64,000 nt of DNA from Microbacterium aoyamense (GCF_023155855.1 NZ_JAKNUT010000003.1:1-64000), one strand, 5' to 3'. Shown: positions 41,777 through 49,390, numbered from the stretch's first letter. Translations and numbers: made by a program. The notes: generated from the letters alone by a model not told the origin.

Positions 41777-41899
41777 ATGTGTGGAACACCAGCAGGAGCC
41801 GGTTCGGGCGCCGATGTCGCAGCGTTCCTCGCATCGGTGACGGATCTCGCCACGGCTTCCGTCCCGGAGCCCGTCCATCCGGCCCCGAGCGCGGGATGA
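41777..41899 (+). CDS. Small protein, 40 residues, translationally coupled to the next gene
   Basis: The sequence encodes MCGTPAGAGSGADVAAF and continues to APSAG (40 residues). GAGGAGG sits eight bases before the ATG, one of the strongest ribosome binding sites in the window. The stop overlaps the next start in ATGA, like most gene pairs here. There is no transmembrane segment or known motif. Coding is suggested by the ribosome binding site and coupling; it could instead be a leader that governs translation of 41896. I do not recognise the protein. Confidence 0.45.
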   Translation: MCGTPAGAGSGADVAAFLASVTDLATASVPEPVHPAPSAG

Positions 41900-42219
41900 A
41901 CCCCGGCCTCGGGTACCTCTTCATCCGCGCGGTGGTCGAAGAGTCCACCCACATCGTCGAATTCGATCGCTGGTACGACGATCACCTCCTCCAGGCGGTG
42001 ACCAGCTTGCACGCTGCGCGCGGATGGCGCTTCTGGAGCGAGGGTGAGGAGCACGGTCGCGTCCACTACGCGACCTACGAGTTCGCTTCGCCCGCCGCCG
42101 TCGACGCTGCTCTCGAGTCCGCCGAGTTCCAGGCGCTCATCGGCGACTTCACCGCCCGTTGGGGTGAGAGCGTCCGCCGCATCCGCTCACGCGTGTCCGT
42201 CGTCCGCACGGTCGGCTGA
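41896..42219 (+). CDS. Small dimeric alpha/beta-barrel-type protein, function unknown
   Basis: This 107-residue protein has the pattern YLFIRAVVEESTHIVEFDRWY, HLLQAVTSLHAARGWRFW, HYATYEFASPAAVDAAL and a C-terminal strand VSVVRTVG. This is typical of EthD/dabb or ABM-like small barrels, though no family-specific motif decides which. Its ATG lies in the stop of the 40-residue ORF. It is nine bases upstream of an MFS transporter gene. A second EthD-like protein in the same region suggests a handling role for an oxidised intermediate, by inference. Confidence 0.5.
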   Translation: MNPGLGYLFIRAVVEESTHIVEFDRWYDDHLLQAVTSLHAARGWRFWSEGEEHGRVHYATYEFASPAAVDAALESAEFQALIGDFTARWGESVRRIRSRVSVVRTVG

Positions 42220-42228
42220 CGCGAACGG

Positions 42229-43497
42229 ATGTCCTCGCCGCAACGCGCTTCGAACTCATCGGCGGTGTGGTGGCGTCTGTGCGTCGGGCTGGTGTGCTTC
42301 GCCTTCGTCCTGCGCGCCCCGTTCGTCGCTGTCGCCCCGATCGCCGGCGACATCGGCGCGGATCTGAACTGGGATGCCGCGACCGTCGGTCTGCTCACCG
42401 GGCTGCCTGCACTCTGCTTCGCCGTGCTGACCCCGTTCGCCGCGCGCGCCGTCGGCCTGCTCGGACCGAACCTGGCGATCTCCACGACGATCTTGGGGGT
42501 GGGGATAGGCGTCATCGTCCGGTCCTCGGGTGACACCGCTGCAGCGCTCGTCGGCACGATCCTCATCGGCGCCTTCATCGCGGTCGGGAACATCGCCGTC
42601 CCCGTGGTCGTCCGTCGAGACGTAGCGCCGGACCGTGTCGACGTGACCTCCGGCATGTTCACCGCGGCTCTCAACCTCGGGAGCATGATCACCTCGGCCC
42701 TGACAGCGCCCCTCGCTCTTCTGTGGGGCTGGCGGGTCGCCCTGGCGTTCTGGTGCGTCCTCGTGGTCCTCGCCGCGGTGACCTGGATCCTTGCGGTCGG
42801 GCTGCGCCCCGCGTTCCGGCGTCGTGCGGTCCGGTTCGCATCGCCGGGACCGAACGCGTGCCCGCGGACCAACGCGAGTCCACGGCCGGCCTCGCGCGGC
42901 TGGTGGTGGCATCGCACCGCTGTCACGCTCGCCCTCGCGTTCGCCGGACAGTCCTTCGTCTACTTCGGCCTGACGGCCTGGCTTCCCGCGATCCTGAGGG
43001 AAGAGGTCGGAATGACACCGATCGGGGCGGGCGCTGCAGCCGGCGTTCTGCAGATCGCGGCGGTCCCCGGTGCGCTCGTCGCACCGTGGCTGCAGAGGCG
43101 GCTGGGGATGTTCGGCGCACTCCTGGCGCTCGAAGCGCTGTACGTCATCGGTCCCGTGGGATTGCTCGTGGCTTCCGAAAGCTGGGCCGTGTGGATGAGC
43201 CTGAGCGGATTCGCACAGGGCGGCGGGTACACCCTGCTGTTCACTCTCGTCGTACGGGTGTCCAGAGACGAAGATCAGGTACGGGTTCTCGCCGCAGTCA
43301 CGCAGGGCATCGGCTACGTCGCCGCAGCGTCGGCGCCGTCGCTGATCGGCGCACTGTGGTCGACGAGCGGCGCGTGGACCGCCCCGCTCGTCGTGTTCAT
43401 CGGCGCCGCGGTGGTCTGCGCCGTCAGCGCCGTGCTGTCGGTCGCAATCGCCGGGGAGCATGGGCGTTTTCCGCCCGCCCGCGGTCATCCGGCCTGA
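42229..43497 (+). CDS. MFS transporter, CynX/NimT-like (cyanate-type) family
   Basis: This 422-residue membrane protein has about 12 hydrophobic segments in two blocks of six, separated by a basic cytoplasmic loop (RPAFRRRAVRFASPGPNA). It resembles the cyanate/nitroimidazole subgroup (CynX, NimT) in the N-terminal half (LRAPFVAVAPIAGDI and VGLLTGLPALCFAVLTPFAA). It probably imports the growth substrate or exports a product; no substrate motif is known for the group. Nine bases after the small barrel gene. Confidence 0.75.
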   Translation: MSSPQRASNSSAVWWRLCVGLVCFAFVLRAPFVAVAPIAGDIGADLNWDAATVGLLTGLPALCFAVLTPFAARAVGLLGPNLAISTTILGVGIGVIVRSSGDTAAALVGTILIGAFIAVGNIAVPVVVRRDVAPDRVDVTSGMFTAALNLGSMITSALTAPLALLWGWRVALAFWCVLVVLAAVTWILAVGLRPAFRRRAVRFASPGPNACPRTNASPRPASRGWWWHRTAVTLALAFAGQSFVYFGLTAWLPAILREEVGMTPIGAGAAAGVLQIAAVPGALVAPWLQRRLGMFGALLALEALYVIGPVGLLVASESWAVWMSLSGFAQGGGYTLLFTLVVRVSRDEDQVRVLAAVTQGIGYVAAASAPSLIGALWSTSGAWTAPLVVFIGAAVVCAVSAVLSVAIAGEHGRFPPARGHPA

Positions 43498-43528
43498 CCC
43501 CGCCATGCTTCCTGATTGGTAGCGTCGC

Positions 43529-43556
43529 ATGCATTATTATCGGCGGATAAATGCAT
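43529..43556. promoter_or_regulatory. Inverted repeat upstream of the orphan/P450 operon
   Basis: ATGCATTATTATC (43529-43541) and GGATAAATGCAT (43545-43556) form an imperfect inverted repeat with one bulged base, in an unusually AT-rich stretch of this GC-rich window. It is about 75 bases upstream of the orphan gene start chosen here. It could bind a regulator other than the GntR protein, since no TTGTCNGACAA site is nearby. Confidence 0.35.
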
Positions 43557-43630
43557 TGGCCGCAGGAGCGGTGCGCTCGATACTGGATCCAGACATGCAC
43601 GGGTTCGTCGACAAAGGTGAGGGGGCCCAG

Positions 43631-44116
43631 ATGCCCAGCGCGATCGCAACGAGCGAGGCCATCGTCGCCCTGTCCTGCCTCGAGTGGGGTGTAAAGAGCT
43701 CGCTGCGCGAGTACGTCCGCGGCCTCGACGACGGTCGCATCGAGTGGGATGCCCCGGCGACGGAGGCACGATTCCCCTGCATGAGGGTCGGGCGCGAGGC
43801 GGACCCCGACGCGTACGTCTTCGTCGCGGACGGGGCGGTGCGATACTTCGCGCACGGCGGGCTGATGGACATCACCCTCCGGGACATCACCGTGCGCGTC
43901 GTAGGCGACGTCCTGACGGTGAGCGTGGCCGAGCAGCATCGTGCCGGGTCGATCGTCATCGCCGAGCAGGACGGGGTCGAGCGTCGCATCGCGGACCGCG
44001 AGCTCGTCATCACCGGCGACGCTCCGCGACTCACGAGCCGCGGAGTAGCGCTGCTGGGCAGTGTGTACCCGCGCGGCACCGAGCTCGATCCCCTGCGGAT
44101 CGTGATCGCCCGCTGA
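43631..44116 (+). CDS. Protein of unknown function preceding the P450
   Basis: This 161-residue protein is not similar to a family I recognise. It is mostly beta-rich with short turns (MRVGREADPDAYVFVADGAVRYFAHGG, DITLRDITVRVVGDVLTVSVAE, GVALLGSVYPRGTELDPLRIVIA), has two cysteines and no hydrophobic segment. The frame is open from 43529, but AGGTGAGGGGG just before the ATG at 43631 decides for the shorter form; the upstream ATG lies inside an inverted repeat. It ends 42 bases before the P450 gene and is probably co-transcribed with it. An accessory or substrate-binding role is only a guess. Confidence 0.55.
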   Translation: MPSAIATSEAIVALSCLEWGVKSSLREYVRGLDDGRIEWDAPATEARFPCMRVGREADPDAYVFVADGAVRYFAHGGLMDITLRDITVRVVGDVLTVSVAEQHRAGSIVIAEQDGVERRIADRELVITGDAPRLTSRGVALLGSVYPRGTELDPLRIVIAR

Positions 44117-44158
44117 CCCGGCGGCGCCGCCGTCCACGAACACGACGAAAGGACAGGG

Positions 44159-45385
44159 ATGTCTGCGTTGAACGATCTCGATGAGAAGCTGCTCGACCCG
44201 CGCTGGTACCGCACGGACGCCTACCTCGAGGGGTTCCAGCGGCTTCGTGACGAGGACCCGGTGCACTGGACCGAGGACGCCCGATACGGCAAGGACTTCT
44301 GGGCCGTCACCCGCCACGACGATCTCGAGGAGTTGCTGCTCAACGATCGTGACTTCAGCAATCGCCGTGACGTGCATGTTCCGCGCTCGCCGAAGCGGAT
44401 GACACCCGAGGAGCGCCACGCGCAGGGGTTCGACGTGCTCATGCCCTTCCTCGACAATCCGATGCACGACGTCTATCGACGACCGTTCAACCGTCACTTC
44501 AGCAAGCCGGCGATCGGCAAGCTCCGTCAGCTCACCGATGACACCATCGACGGAATCCTCGACGAGTTGGCGGAGACGGGCATCGACGAAGCGGTCAACG
44601 GGTTCGCGCTGTCGGTGTCGACACGGGTCGTCCTGCACTGGTACGGGGTCCCCGACGAGGATTGGGCGAAAGTCCAGCGCGCTGTGTACGCCAGCGGGCG
44701 CGGGTTCGTTCCCAGCACGGAGGACGAACGCTCCGAGAACGATCACAACGGCATCTGGGACTACTCGCGTCAGCTGGCTGCGGACCGGATGAAGGCGCCC
44801 AAGGAAGACTTCCTGTCCGCAGTGGTCAGCACCAAGGTCGACGGCGAGCCGATGAGCCTCCACGAGGCGACCGCGACGATCTTCATCCTCCTCGAGGGAG
44901 CGGTCGGCAACACGCGCAACGCCTTGGCCTACGGGCTGTGGCTGCTGCTGGCGAACCCCGACCAGGCGGAGCTGCTCCGGACGAATCCCGAGCTCATGAA
45001 CAGCGCGGTCGACGAAGTGATCCGGCATGCCGCGAACTCTCCGACCCGCCTTCGGGTGGCCAATCGCGACCTCGAATTCGGCGGTCAGGAGATCCGCTTC
45101 GGGGACTGGATGGTGGGTTTCACGAAGTCTGCGAACTTCGACGAGCGGCGCTACGACTCGCCGATGACGTTCGACATCACCCGGAACGACGGACCGGGCA
45201 TCACGTTCGGCTCGGGCGTGCACAACTGCCTCGGTCGGCACCTCGCTCGACTGGAGATGTCCGTGGCGTTCTCCAAGCTCTACGAACGCTTCATTCCCGA
45301 GTTCGCAGGGGACGTCGTCTGGGGGAACGACTCTCCCGGAGCACGTCTCCTCGCCGAGATGCCGATGACCCTTCGCGCCCGCTGA
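44159..45385 (+). CDS. Cytochrome P450
   Basis: This 408-residue class I P450 has the heme loop FGSGVHNCLGRH with cysteine ligand C357, the ExxR region (DEVIRHA) and a C-terminal domain. The I-helix that normally holds the acid-alcohol pair (G-G-x-D-T in P450cam) reads GAVGNTRN: glycine at the acid position and N251 at the threonine position. P450cin also has asparagine at the threonine site, where it contacts a substrate oxygen. That suggests an oxygen-bearing substrate here, by analogy only. AAAGGACAGGG precedes the ATG. Ferredoxin follows at 45422; the reductase is at 31159. Confidence 0.9.
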   Translation: MSALNDLDEKLLDPRWYRTDAYLEGFQRLRDEDPVHWTEDARYGKDFWAVTRHDDLEELLLNDRDFSNRRDVHVPRSPKRMTPEERHAQGFDVLMPFLDNPMHDVYRRPFNRHFSKPAIGKLRQLTDDTIDGILDELAETGIDEAVNGFALSVSTRVVLHWYGVPDEDWAKVQRAVYASGRGFVPSTEDERSENDHNGIWDYSRQLAADRMKAPKEDFLSAVVSTKVDGEPMSLHEATATIFILLEGAVGNTRNALAYGLWLLLANPDQAELLRTNPELMNSAVDEVIRHAANSPTRLRVANRDLEFGGQEIRFGDWMVGFTKSANFDERRYDSPMTFDITRNDGPGITFGSGVHNCLGRHLARLEMSVAFSKLYERFIPEFAGDVVWGNDSPGARLLAEMPMTLRAR

Positions 45386-45421
45386 CCGGGCGCCGAACAA
45401 CCTCACACGAGAGAGCCACCA

Positions 45422-45739
45422 ATGGGCACCGTTCACATGAAGCTCGCCGCAGGCGGCGAACAGGACATCGACGTCACTGACGGCGAGACGATCATGCGCG
45501 CCGCGACGCGTCAGTCGGTTCCCGGGATCGAAGGCGAATGCGGCGGTGAGATGAGCTGCGCGACGTGCCACGTCTACATGCATGCCCCGTGGAAGGAGAT
45601 GGTCCGCTCGGCCTCCGAGGACGAAGAGGACCTGCTGTCAGCGGATGACAACGCCACCGACGACAGCAGACTGAGCTGTCAGATCAAGATGAAGCCGGAA
45701 CTGGACGGTATGGAACTTCACGTCGTCAACTTCGACTGA
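45422..45739 (+). CDS. [2Fe-2S] ferredoxin (putidaredoxin/adrenodoxin type)
   Basis: This 105-residue ferredoxin has cysteines C40, C46, C49 and C86 in the spacing CX5CX2CX36C of vertebrate-type/putidaredoxin-type [2Fe-2S] ferredoxins, with GECGGEMSCATCHVY as the core. It follows the P450 by 36 bases, so it is almost certainly its redox partner. The reductase at 31159 would complete the chain. The acidic stretch SEDEEDLLSADDNATDD is the usual docking face. Last intact gene before the decayed region. Confidence 0.9.
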   Translation: MGTVHMKLAAGGEQDIDVTDGETIMRAATRQSVPGIEGECGGEMSCATCHVYMHAPWKEMVRSASEDEEDLLSADDNATDDSRLSCQIKMKPELDGMELHVVNFD

Positions 45740-45786
45740 GGATCGGCCAGTTCAGCGGGTCGCGAGGACTCCACGGTTCACCTAGA

Positions 45787-46122
45787 TCATGGTGACGGTG
45801 ACGGTGGCGTAGCGCGCGCCCCTGCGCTCTCCCTCATGTCGTCGCGGGCCAAAGCCTTAGCGAGCGCCTGCGTGAGCAGTCGCATGGCGCCGTTGCTCGC
45901 TCCGTACGCGAACGGAACCCGAGTAGCCGACCTCGGCCTCGACGGAGGTGCTGTTGAAGATTCATCCGCCGCTCGACGTTCCCAACGCCGCTGCCGCGAC
46001 CTGCGTCCGCAGGAAAGCGGACTGAAGTCCAGGACGAAGTCGAACTCTCTATCGAACACCGTGAGCGGATCTCCGCTCGGCATGACGCCGGTGGCCTTTG
46101 CCAGGACGTCGAATCCTCGCAA
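45787..46122 (-). pseudogene. Degraded SDR gene remnant
   Basis: The minus-strand frame contains two recognisable SDR pieces separated by a shifted stretch: DVLAKATGVMPSGDPLTVFD (like LVNNAGVMPSGDPLTVFD of SDRs) and FAYGASNGAMRLLTQALAKA (like YGASKGAMRLL, with the catalytic lysine changed to asparagine). The intervening sequence reads SDR-like only in other frames, so at least two frameshifts are present. The gene is dead. It stands between the P450 operon and the tRNA fragment and marks decayed island-end DNA. Confidence 0.55.
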
Positions 46123-46653
46123 CCACTTGCCCGCCGACTTCTGCCCGTCCCGAACCTGGTTCGATTGCTGACGTCTACGGTGAATGCCCTCGCCCGATCT
46201 CCGAACTCCCGAGTGCGGAGCGTTGGCGCTCTGTGGAGAAGGAGCTTGAGCCCGCCATCAGGCGGGATTGGCGACCGCATTAGTCGCAAATCAGGTCGCC
46301 GTCGGCGCTGATCCGATGTTCGTCAGGAAGCGACTGGACGCGGTTCGCGCGAGTCATGCCGGTCTCGTGCCGGTGGGATCGCGCGCCGACCCAGCCCCCC
46401 GAGCCCTTGAGCACGTATGGCCTGGTCCGAGGGATCCTGGGCTAATCGACCGCCGCGGTGGAGGCTGCTAATGAGGTGACCCCCAAGTGACCCCGAGTGG
46501 TGCGAGATTACTGAGGGGCGAAGAGCGTGGAGTGTGTGCAGTGCCGCGCGAGCGGCCGTGACACGAGAAAAGAGACCAGATCAGAGGAATATATCCGCGT
46601 AGTCACGCGGTAGAATGGGCTGGTCGACGGCACCTCGACAACTTGGTCTCCTG
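46123..46653. other. Region without a supported gene
   Basis: This 531-base stretch has only short frames with no recognisable motif or ribosome binding site. Base composition is mixed and less GC-biased at codon positions than in flanking genes, which fits decayed DNA at an island end. I looked for an integrase remnant, expected next to a tRNA junction, and found none. Confidence 0.5.
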
Positions 46654-46711
46654 ACCCTGCTAAGGTGGAGTCCTCGTAAGGGGACCGAGGGTTCAAATCC
46701 CTCCGTCTCCG
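46654..46711 (+). tRNA. 3' fragment of a tRNA-Ser (GCU); probable attachment-site remnant
   Basis: The anticodon loop CTGCTAA (anticodon GCT at 46659-46661), the anticodon 3' stem, a six-bp variable arm GTCCTC-GTAA-GGGGAC (46670-46685), a T-arm GAGGG-TTCAAAT-CCCTC (46687-46703), the acceptor strand CGTCTCC (46704-46710) and the discriminator G are present. No GGAGACG acceptor partner, D-arm or matching 5' anticodon stem is found upstream, where the sequence is unrelated. So only the 3' half survives, as at the far junction of an element integrated into a tRNA gene. It is not a functional tRNA. Confidence 0.7.
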
Positions 46712-46715
46712 CTCG

Positions 46716-46740
46716 AAATCCTCGGCTTACCGGGGATTTT
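46716..46740 (+). terminator. Intrinsic terminator after the tRNA-Ser fragment
   Basis: AAATCCTCGG (46716-46725) pairs with CCGGGGATTT (46730-46739) over ten bp with one G-T wobble and a CTTA loop, followed by T. It is the only classical A/T-flanked hairpin noticed in the window. It fits the original tRNA terminator having stayed with the chromosomal side of the junction. Confidence 0.7.
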
Positions 46741-46785
46741 CGTGTTCGTGCCTGTGCTGCCGAAGAAGCTACCGGATGAGAAACC

Positions 46786-47742
46786 TCAGACCGTGTCGCC
46801 GGGAATCAACGACAGAAACGCGGGCGTGGAAGCGGGTAGCGGGGCGCCGGCGCCCAGCGCCTTAAGGAGGCTGGCCACGCCGGCGCTCGCGGCAGCCACG
46901 ATGTCGTATTCGATCGTGGTCAGACGCGGCAGGGCGATTCTCGAAAGGTCGCTGCGGTCCATCCCGATGACGGCGACGTCGCGAGGAACCTCGAGGCCGC
47001 GGACACGTGCCGCCGCGAGCAGAGACATCGCGACGTCGTCGTTGTAGCACGCGACCGCGATGCCCGGTGTGGTCAGCGCGTCCAGTGCGGAGAGCGCCGA
47101 ATCGAGGTCGATGGACACATCGATGACCTGGGGGTCGTCCAGTCCGCGCTCGTGGGCGACGTCCCGGATGCCTTCCTCGCGGGCGAAGCCGAACGGATCC
47201 TGGCGTTCATCGCGCAGGTGGGCGAAAGCGAGACGTCGGTGGCCCGCGTCGACGAGCGTCAATCCCTGCATGCGCCCGATGGCCCTGTTGTAATCCACCG
47301 CCGACACGCTCGGTGGGTCGACGGCGAGCACGTTGCGACGACGGAGGACCTCCTGCTCCGCCGATGTGAACGGCGTGAGCGAGAACACCGCTGCGGGCTT
47401 CATGCCGGCGATCATCCTGTCGAGGGTGGACGCAGCCGACCCGGACATCCGCAGCACGAGCGTGTAGCCGTGGTCGGCGAGCGTGACGGTCATCTGCTCG
47501 AAGAGGTCCTGCAGATTGCCGCCGAAGGTGGTGTGAGGCAGGAGGGCGACGACGAAGTCACTCGATCCGCGGCGGAGCGCGCGACCGGCTGCTGAGGGCT
47601 CGTAGCCGAGCGCGGCTGCGGACGCGAACACCTTGGCCGCCGTCTCTGGAGCGAAGCGTTCGGCATAGCCATTGAGGACCTGGCTGACAGTGGCGCGGGA
47701 GACGCCGGCGTGCTTTGCCACGTCGGAGCTGGTCGCATTCAC
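46786..47742 (-). CDS. LacI-family transcriptional repressor
   Basis: This is a 318-residue LacI/GalR protein. Its helix-turn-helix (SSDVAKHAGVSRATVSQVLNG) starts at residue 4 and is followed by the hinge and a periplasmic-binding-like effector domain. I take the GTG at 47742 (reading VNATSSDV), with GGAG upstream; an ORF extension to 47796 runs into the operator region. It is divergent from the symporter operon, with two operators TTGNCACGTGATAA between them (47790-47838). It very likely represses the glycosidase operon until a sugar binds. Confidence 0.85.
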   Translation of the reverse strand: MNATSSDVAKHAGVSRATVSQVLNGYAERFAPETAAKVFASAAALGYEPSAAGRALRRGSSDFVVALLPHTTFGGNLQDLFEQMTVTLADHGYTLVLRMSGSAASTLDRMIAGMKPAAVFSLTPFTSAEQEVLRRRNVLAVDPPSVSAVDYNRAIGRMQGLTLVDAGHRRLAFAHLRDERQDPFGFAREEGIRDVAHERGLDDPQVIDVSIDLDSALSALDALTTPGIAVACYNDDVAMSLLAAARVRGLEVPRDVAVIGMDRSDLSRIALPRLTTIEYDIVAAASAGVASLLKALGAGAPLPASTPAFLSLIPGDTV

Positions 47743-47789
47743 CCGTGCACTCCTCTCCGTCGAAGAAAGCCTATCCGCCTCCGCGACGG

Positions 47790-47803
47790 TTGACACGTGA
47801 TAA
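47790..47803. promoter_or_regulatory. LacI-type operator 1
   Basis: TTGACACGTGATAA is a near-palindrome centred on CACGTG. Its TTGACA could also serve as a -35. It is 49 bases upstream of the LacI start and repeated 35 bases on (47825-47838). The spacing of about 3.3 helical turns permits cooperative binding by two dimers. Confidence 0.6.
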
Positions 47804-47824
47804 CGATACGTGTTCTACGGAGCG

Positions 47825-47838
47825 TTGTCACGTGATAA
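47825..47838. promoter_or_regulatory. LacI-type operator 2
   Basis: TTGTCACGTGATAA differs from a perfect palindrome at one pair. It shares CACGTGATAACG with operator 1. It lies about 40 bases before the symporter ATG, where repressor binding would block transcription. Confidence 0.6.
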
Positions 47839-47878
47839 CGCGATCACACAACATCTACACCTCAACGGAGAGTGCACA

Positions 47879-49318
47879 ATGTCCGACACCCGAACCGACT
47901 CTGCCGGCACCGTCGAGCCGGGCACCGTCGCCGCTGGCGCTGACCCGCAGACGGCCCTGCCGACCACCCGTAAGCTTCCGCCGTTCTTCTCGCTGCGGTT
48001 CTCGACCCGAGGTTTTGCGCTCGCCGTGAACGTGGTCGTGATGCTGCAGCTCACGTTCTACGCCACCGACATCATCGGCCTGGCGCCCGCACTGGTGGGT
48101 GGTCTGTTCCTCGCCGCGAAGATCTTCGACGGGATCACCGACCTCGTCGCCGGGTTCATCATCGACCGCACCAACACCCGCTGGGGCAAGGCTCGCCCGT
48201 ACGAGCTGTTCCTCATTCCGCTGTGGCTGTTGACGATCGCCATCTTCTCGACGCCCGAAATGAACACCTTCTGGCAGGCGACATACCTGTTCGTCCTGTA
48301 CGCGCTCATCAATTCCGTGTGCGCCACGTTCCTCAACGCGTCGGAGGCGGTCTACCTCAAGCGTTCGATCCGGGGTGATGTGCAGTACGCCAAGGTGTTG
48401 TCCCGTCAGGGCGTGTTCATCATCCTCGTCGCCGCGGTCGCGAGCATCATGCTCCCGCAGCTGATGGCGACGTGGGGCACCCAGCCCGGTGGATGGACTC
48501 TGATCGCCGCGGTCTACGGCATCCCGCTCATGCTCATCGGCCTCGTGCGGTTCTTCACGATCAAGGAACTGCCGGAGGACGAGACCGACCACGTGACCGA
48601 GGAGCGTCTCGGCTTCAAGGGCACGGTCAAGGCGGTGTTCGAGAACAAGTTCGTCTTCATCTTCTCGGCGATCGTGCTGCTCGCCAACATCGTCATCGGA
48701 GCGAACGCGATCGTCGGCGCCTACTTCTTCAAGTACATCCTCGGGGACCTCGGTCTGCTGTCCTTGGTGTCCCTCGGCGGCATCATCATCCCGCTGGTGT
48801 ACCTGCTGTTCCCGCTCGCGGTGCGCACGATCGGAGCAATGAACTTCGTTCGCATCGGACTGGGTCTCGCCACGGTCGGCTACCTGATGGTGCTTATCGC
48901 TCCGACCTCCCTGCCGATGGTCGTCATCGGACAGCTGCTCGGCTCATTCACGACCGTGGTCACCATGCTCGTCGGCTTCTTCATGATCCAGGCCATGACC
49001 TACGGCGAATGGAAGTCCGGCAAGCGGGTGGACGCGGTGACCAACTCGATCCAGGGCTTCGCCAGCAAGGTCGGCCAGGGGCTCGCGTCGGCGATCGTGG
49101 GAATCACCATGGGGGTCGTCGGCTACAACGGGCTGCTCGACGCACAGTCCTCCGAAGCCAGCGGTGCGATCGTCAGCCTGTACTCGCTGATGCCGTTGAT
49201 CGTCACGGTTGCGATGTTCGGCCTCAGCTACCTCTACAAGGTCGAGAAGCACCTGCCGGCCATCCAGGACGACCTCGCTGCGGGCGTCCACTCCGACACC
49301 AGCACGATCAAGATCTGA
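47879..49318 (+). CDS. Glycoside-pentoside-hexuronide (GPH) family cation symporter
   Basis: This 479-residue membrane protein of the GPH branch of MFS (MelB-like) has about 12 hydrophobic segments. Early family motifs are AKIFDGITDLVAGFIIDRTN then TRWGKARPYELF (the GKxRPW-type loop). It imports glycosides with a cation. It is the first gene of an operon with five carbohydrate-active or dehydrogenase genes, so its substrate is probably a beta-linked di- or oligosaccharide or an aryl glycoside. GGAGAG precedes the ATG at 47879. Confidence 0.85.
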   Translation: MSDTRTDSAGTVEPGTVAAGADPQTALPTTRKLPPFFSLRFSTRGFALAVNVVVMLQLTFYATDIIGLAPALVGGLFLAAKIFDGITDLVAGFIIDRTNTRWGKARPYELFLIPLWLLTIAIFSTPEMNTFWQATYLFVLYALINSVCATFLNASEAVYLKRSIRGDVQYAKVLSRQGVFIILVAAVASIMLPQLMATWGTQPGGWTLIAAVYGIPLMLIGLVRFFTIKELPEDETDHVTEERLGFKGTVKAVFENKFVFIFSAIVLLANIVIGANAIVGAYFFKYILGDLGLLSLVSLGGIIIPLVYLLFPLAVRTIGAMNFVRIGLGLATVGYLMVLIAPTSLPMVVIGQLLGSFTTVVTMLVGFFMIQAMTYGEWKSGKRVDAVTNSIQGFASKVGQGLASAIVGITMGVVGYNGLLDAQSSEASGAIVSLYSLMPLIVTVAMFGLSYLYKVEKHLPAIQDDLAAGVHSDTSTIKI

Positions 49319-49390
49319 CCGTCCGGGCGGCGGGAGCCACATGTCCCGCCGCCCGTCCCGAGTCTCGACACCCGCGAATGAGAGCGACGC

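Noticed and set aside
43424-45583. Long minus-strand frame (719 codons) opposite the P450 region
   Set aside because: It mirrors the codon-biased plus-strand genes (orphan, P450, ferredoxin start) and has Arg/His/Asp-rich shadow composition with no recognisable domain. The plus genes have clear motifs and ribosome binding sites.
46123-46653. Integrase gene remnant next to the tRNA junction
   Set aside because: No tyrosine or serine recombinase motif is recognisable in any frame here. The integrase would be expected at the other end of the element, outside the window.
46508-46696. Minus-strand 62-codon frame over the tRNA fragment
   Set aside because: It runs across the tRNA 3' structure and has no motif or ribosome binding site.
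46621-46711. A complete tRNA-Ser gene
   Set aside because: The 5' acceptor strand GGAGACG and the D-arm are missing upstream, and the 5' anticodon stem does not pair fully. Only the 3' part is real.
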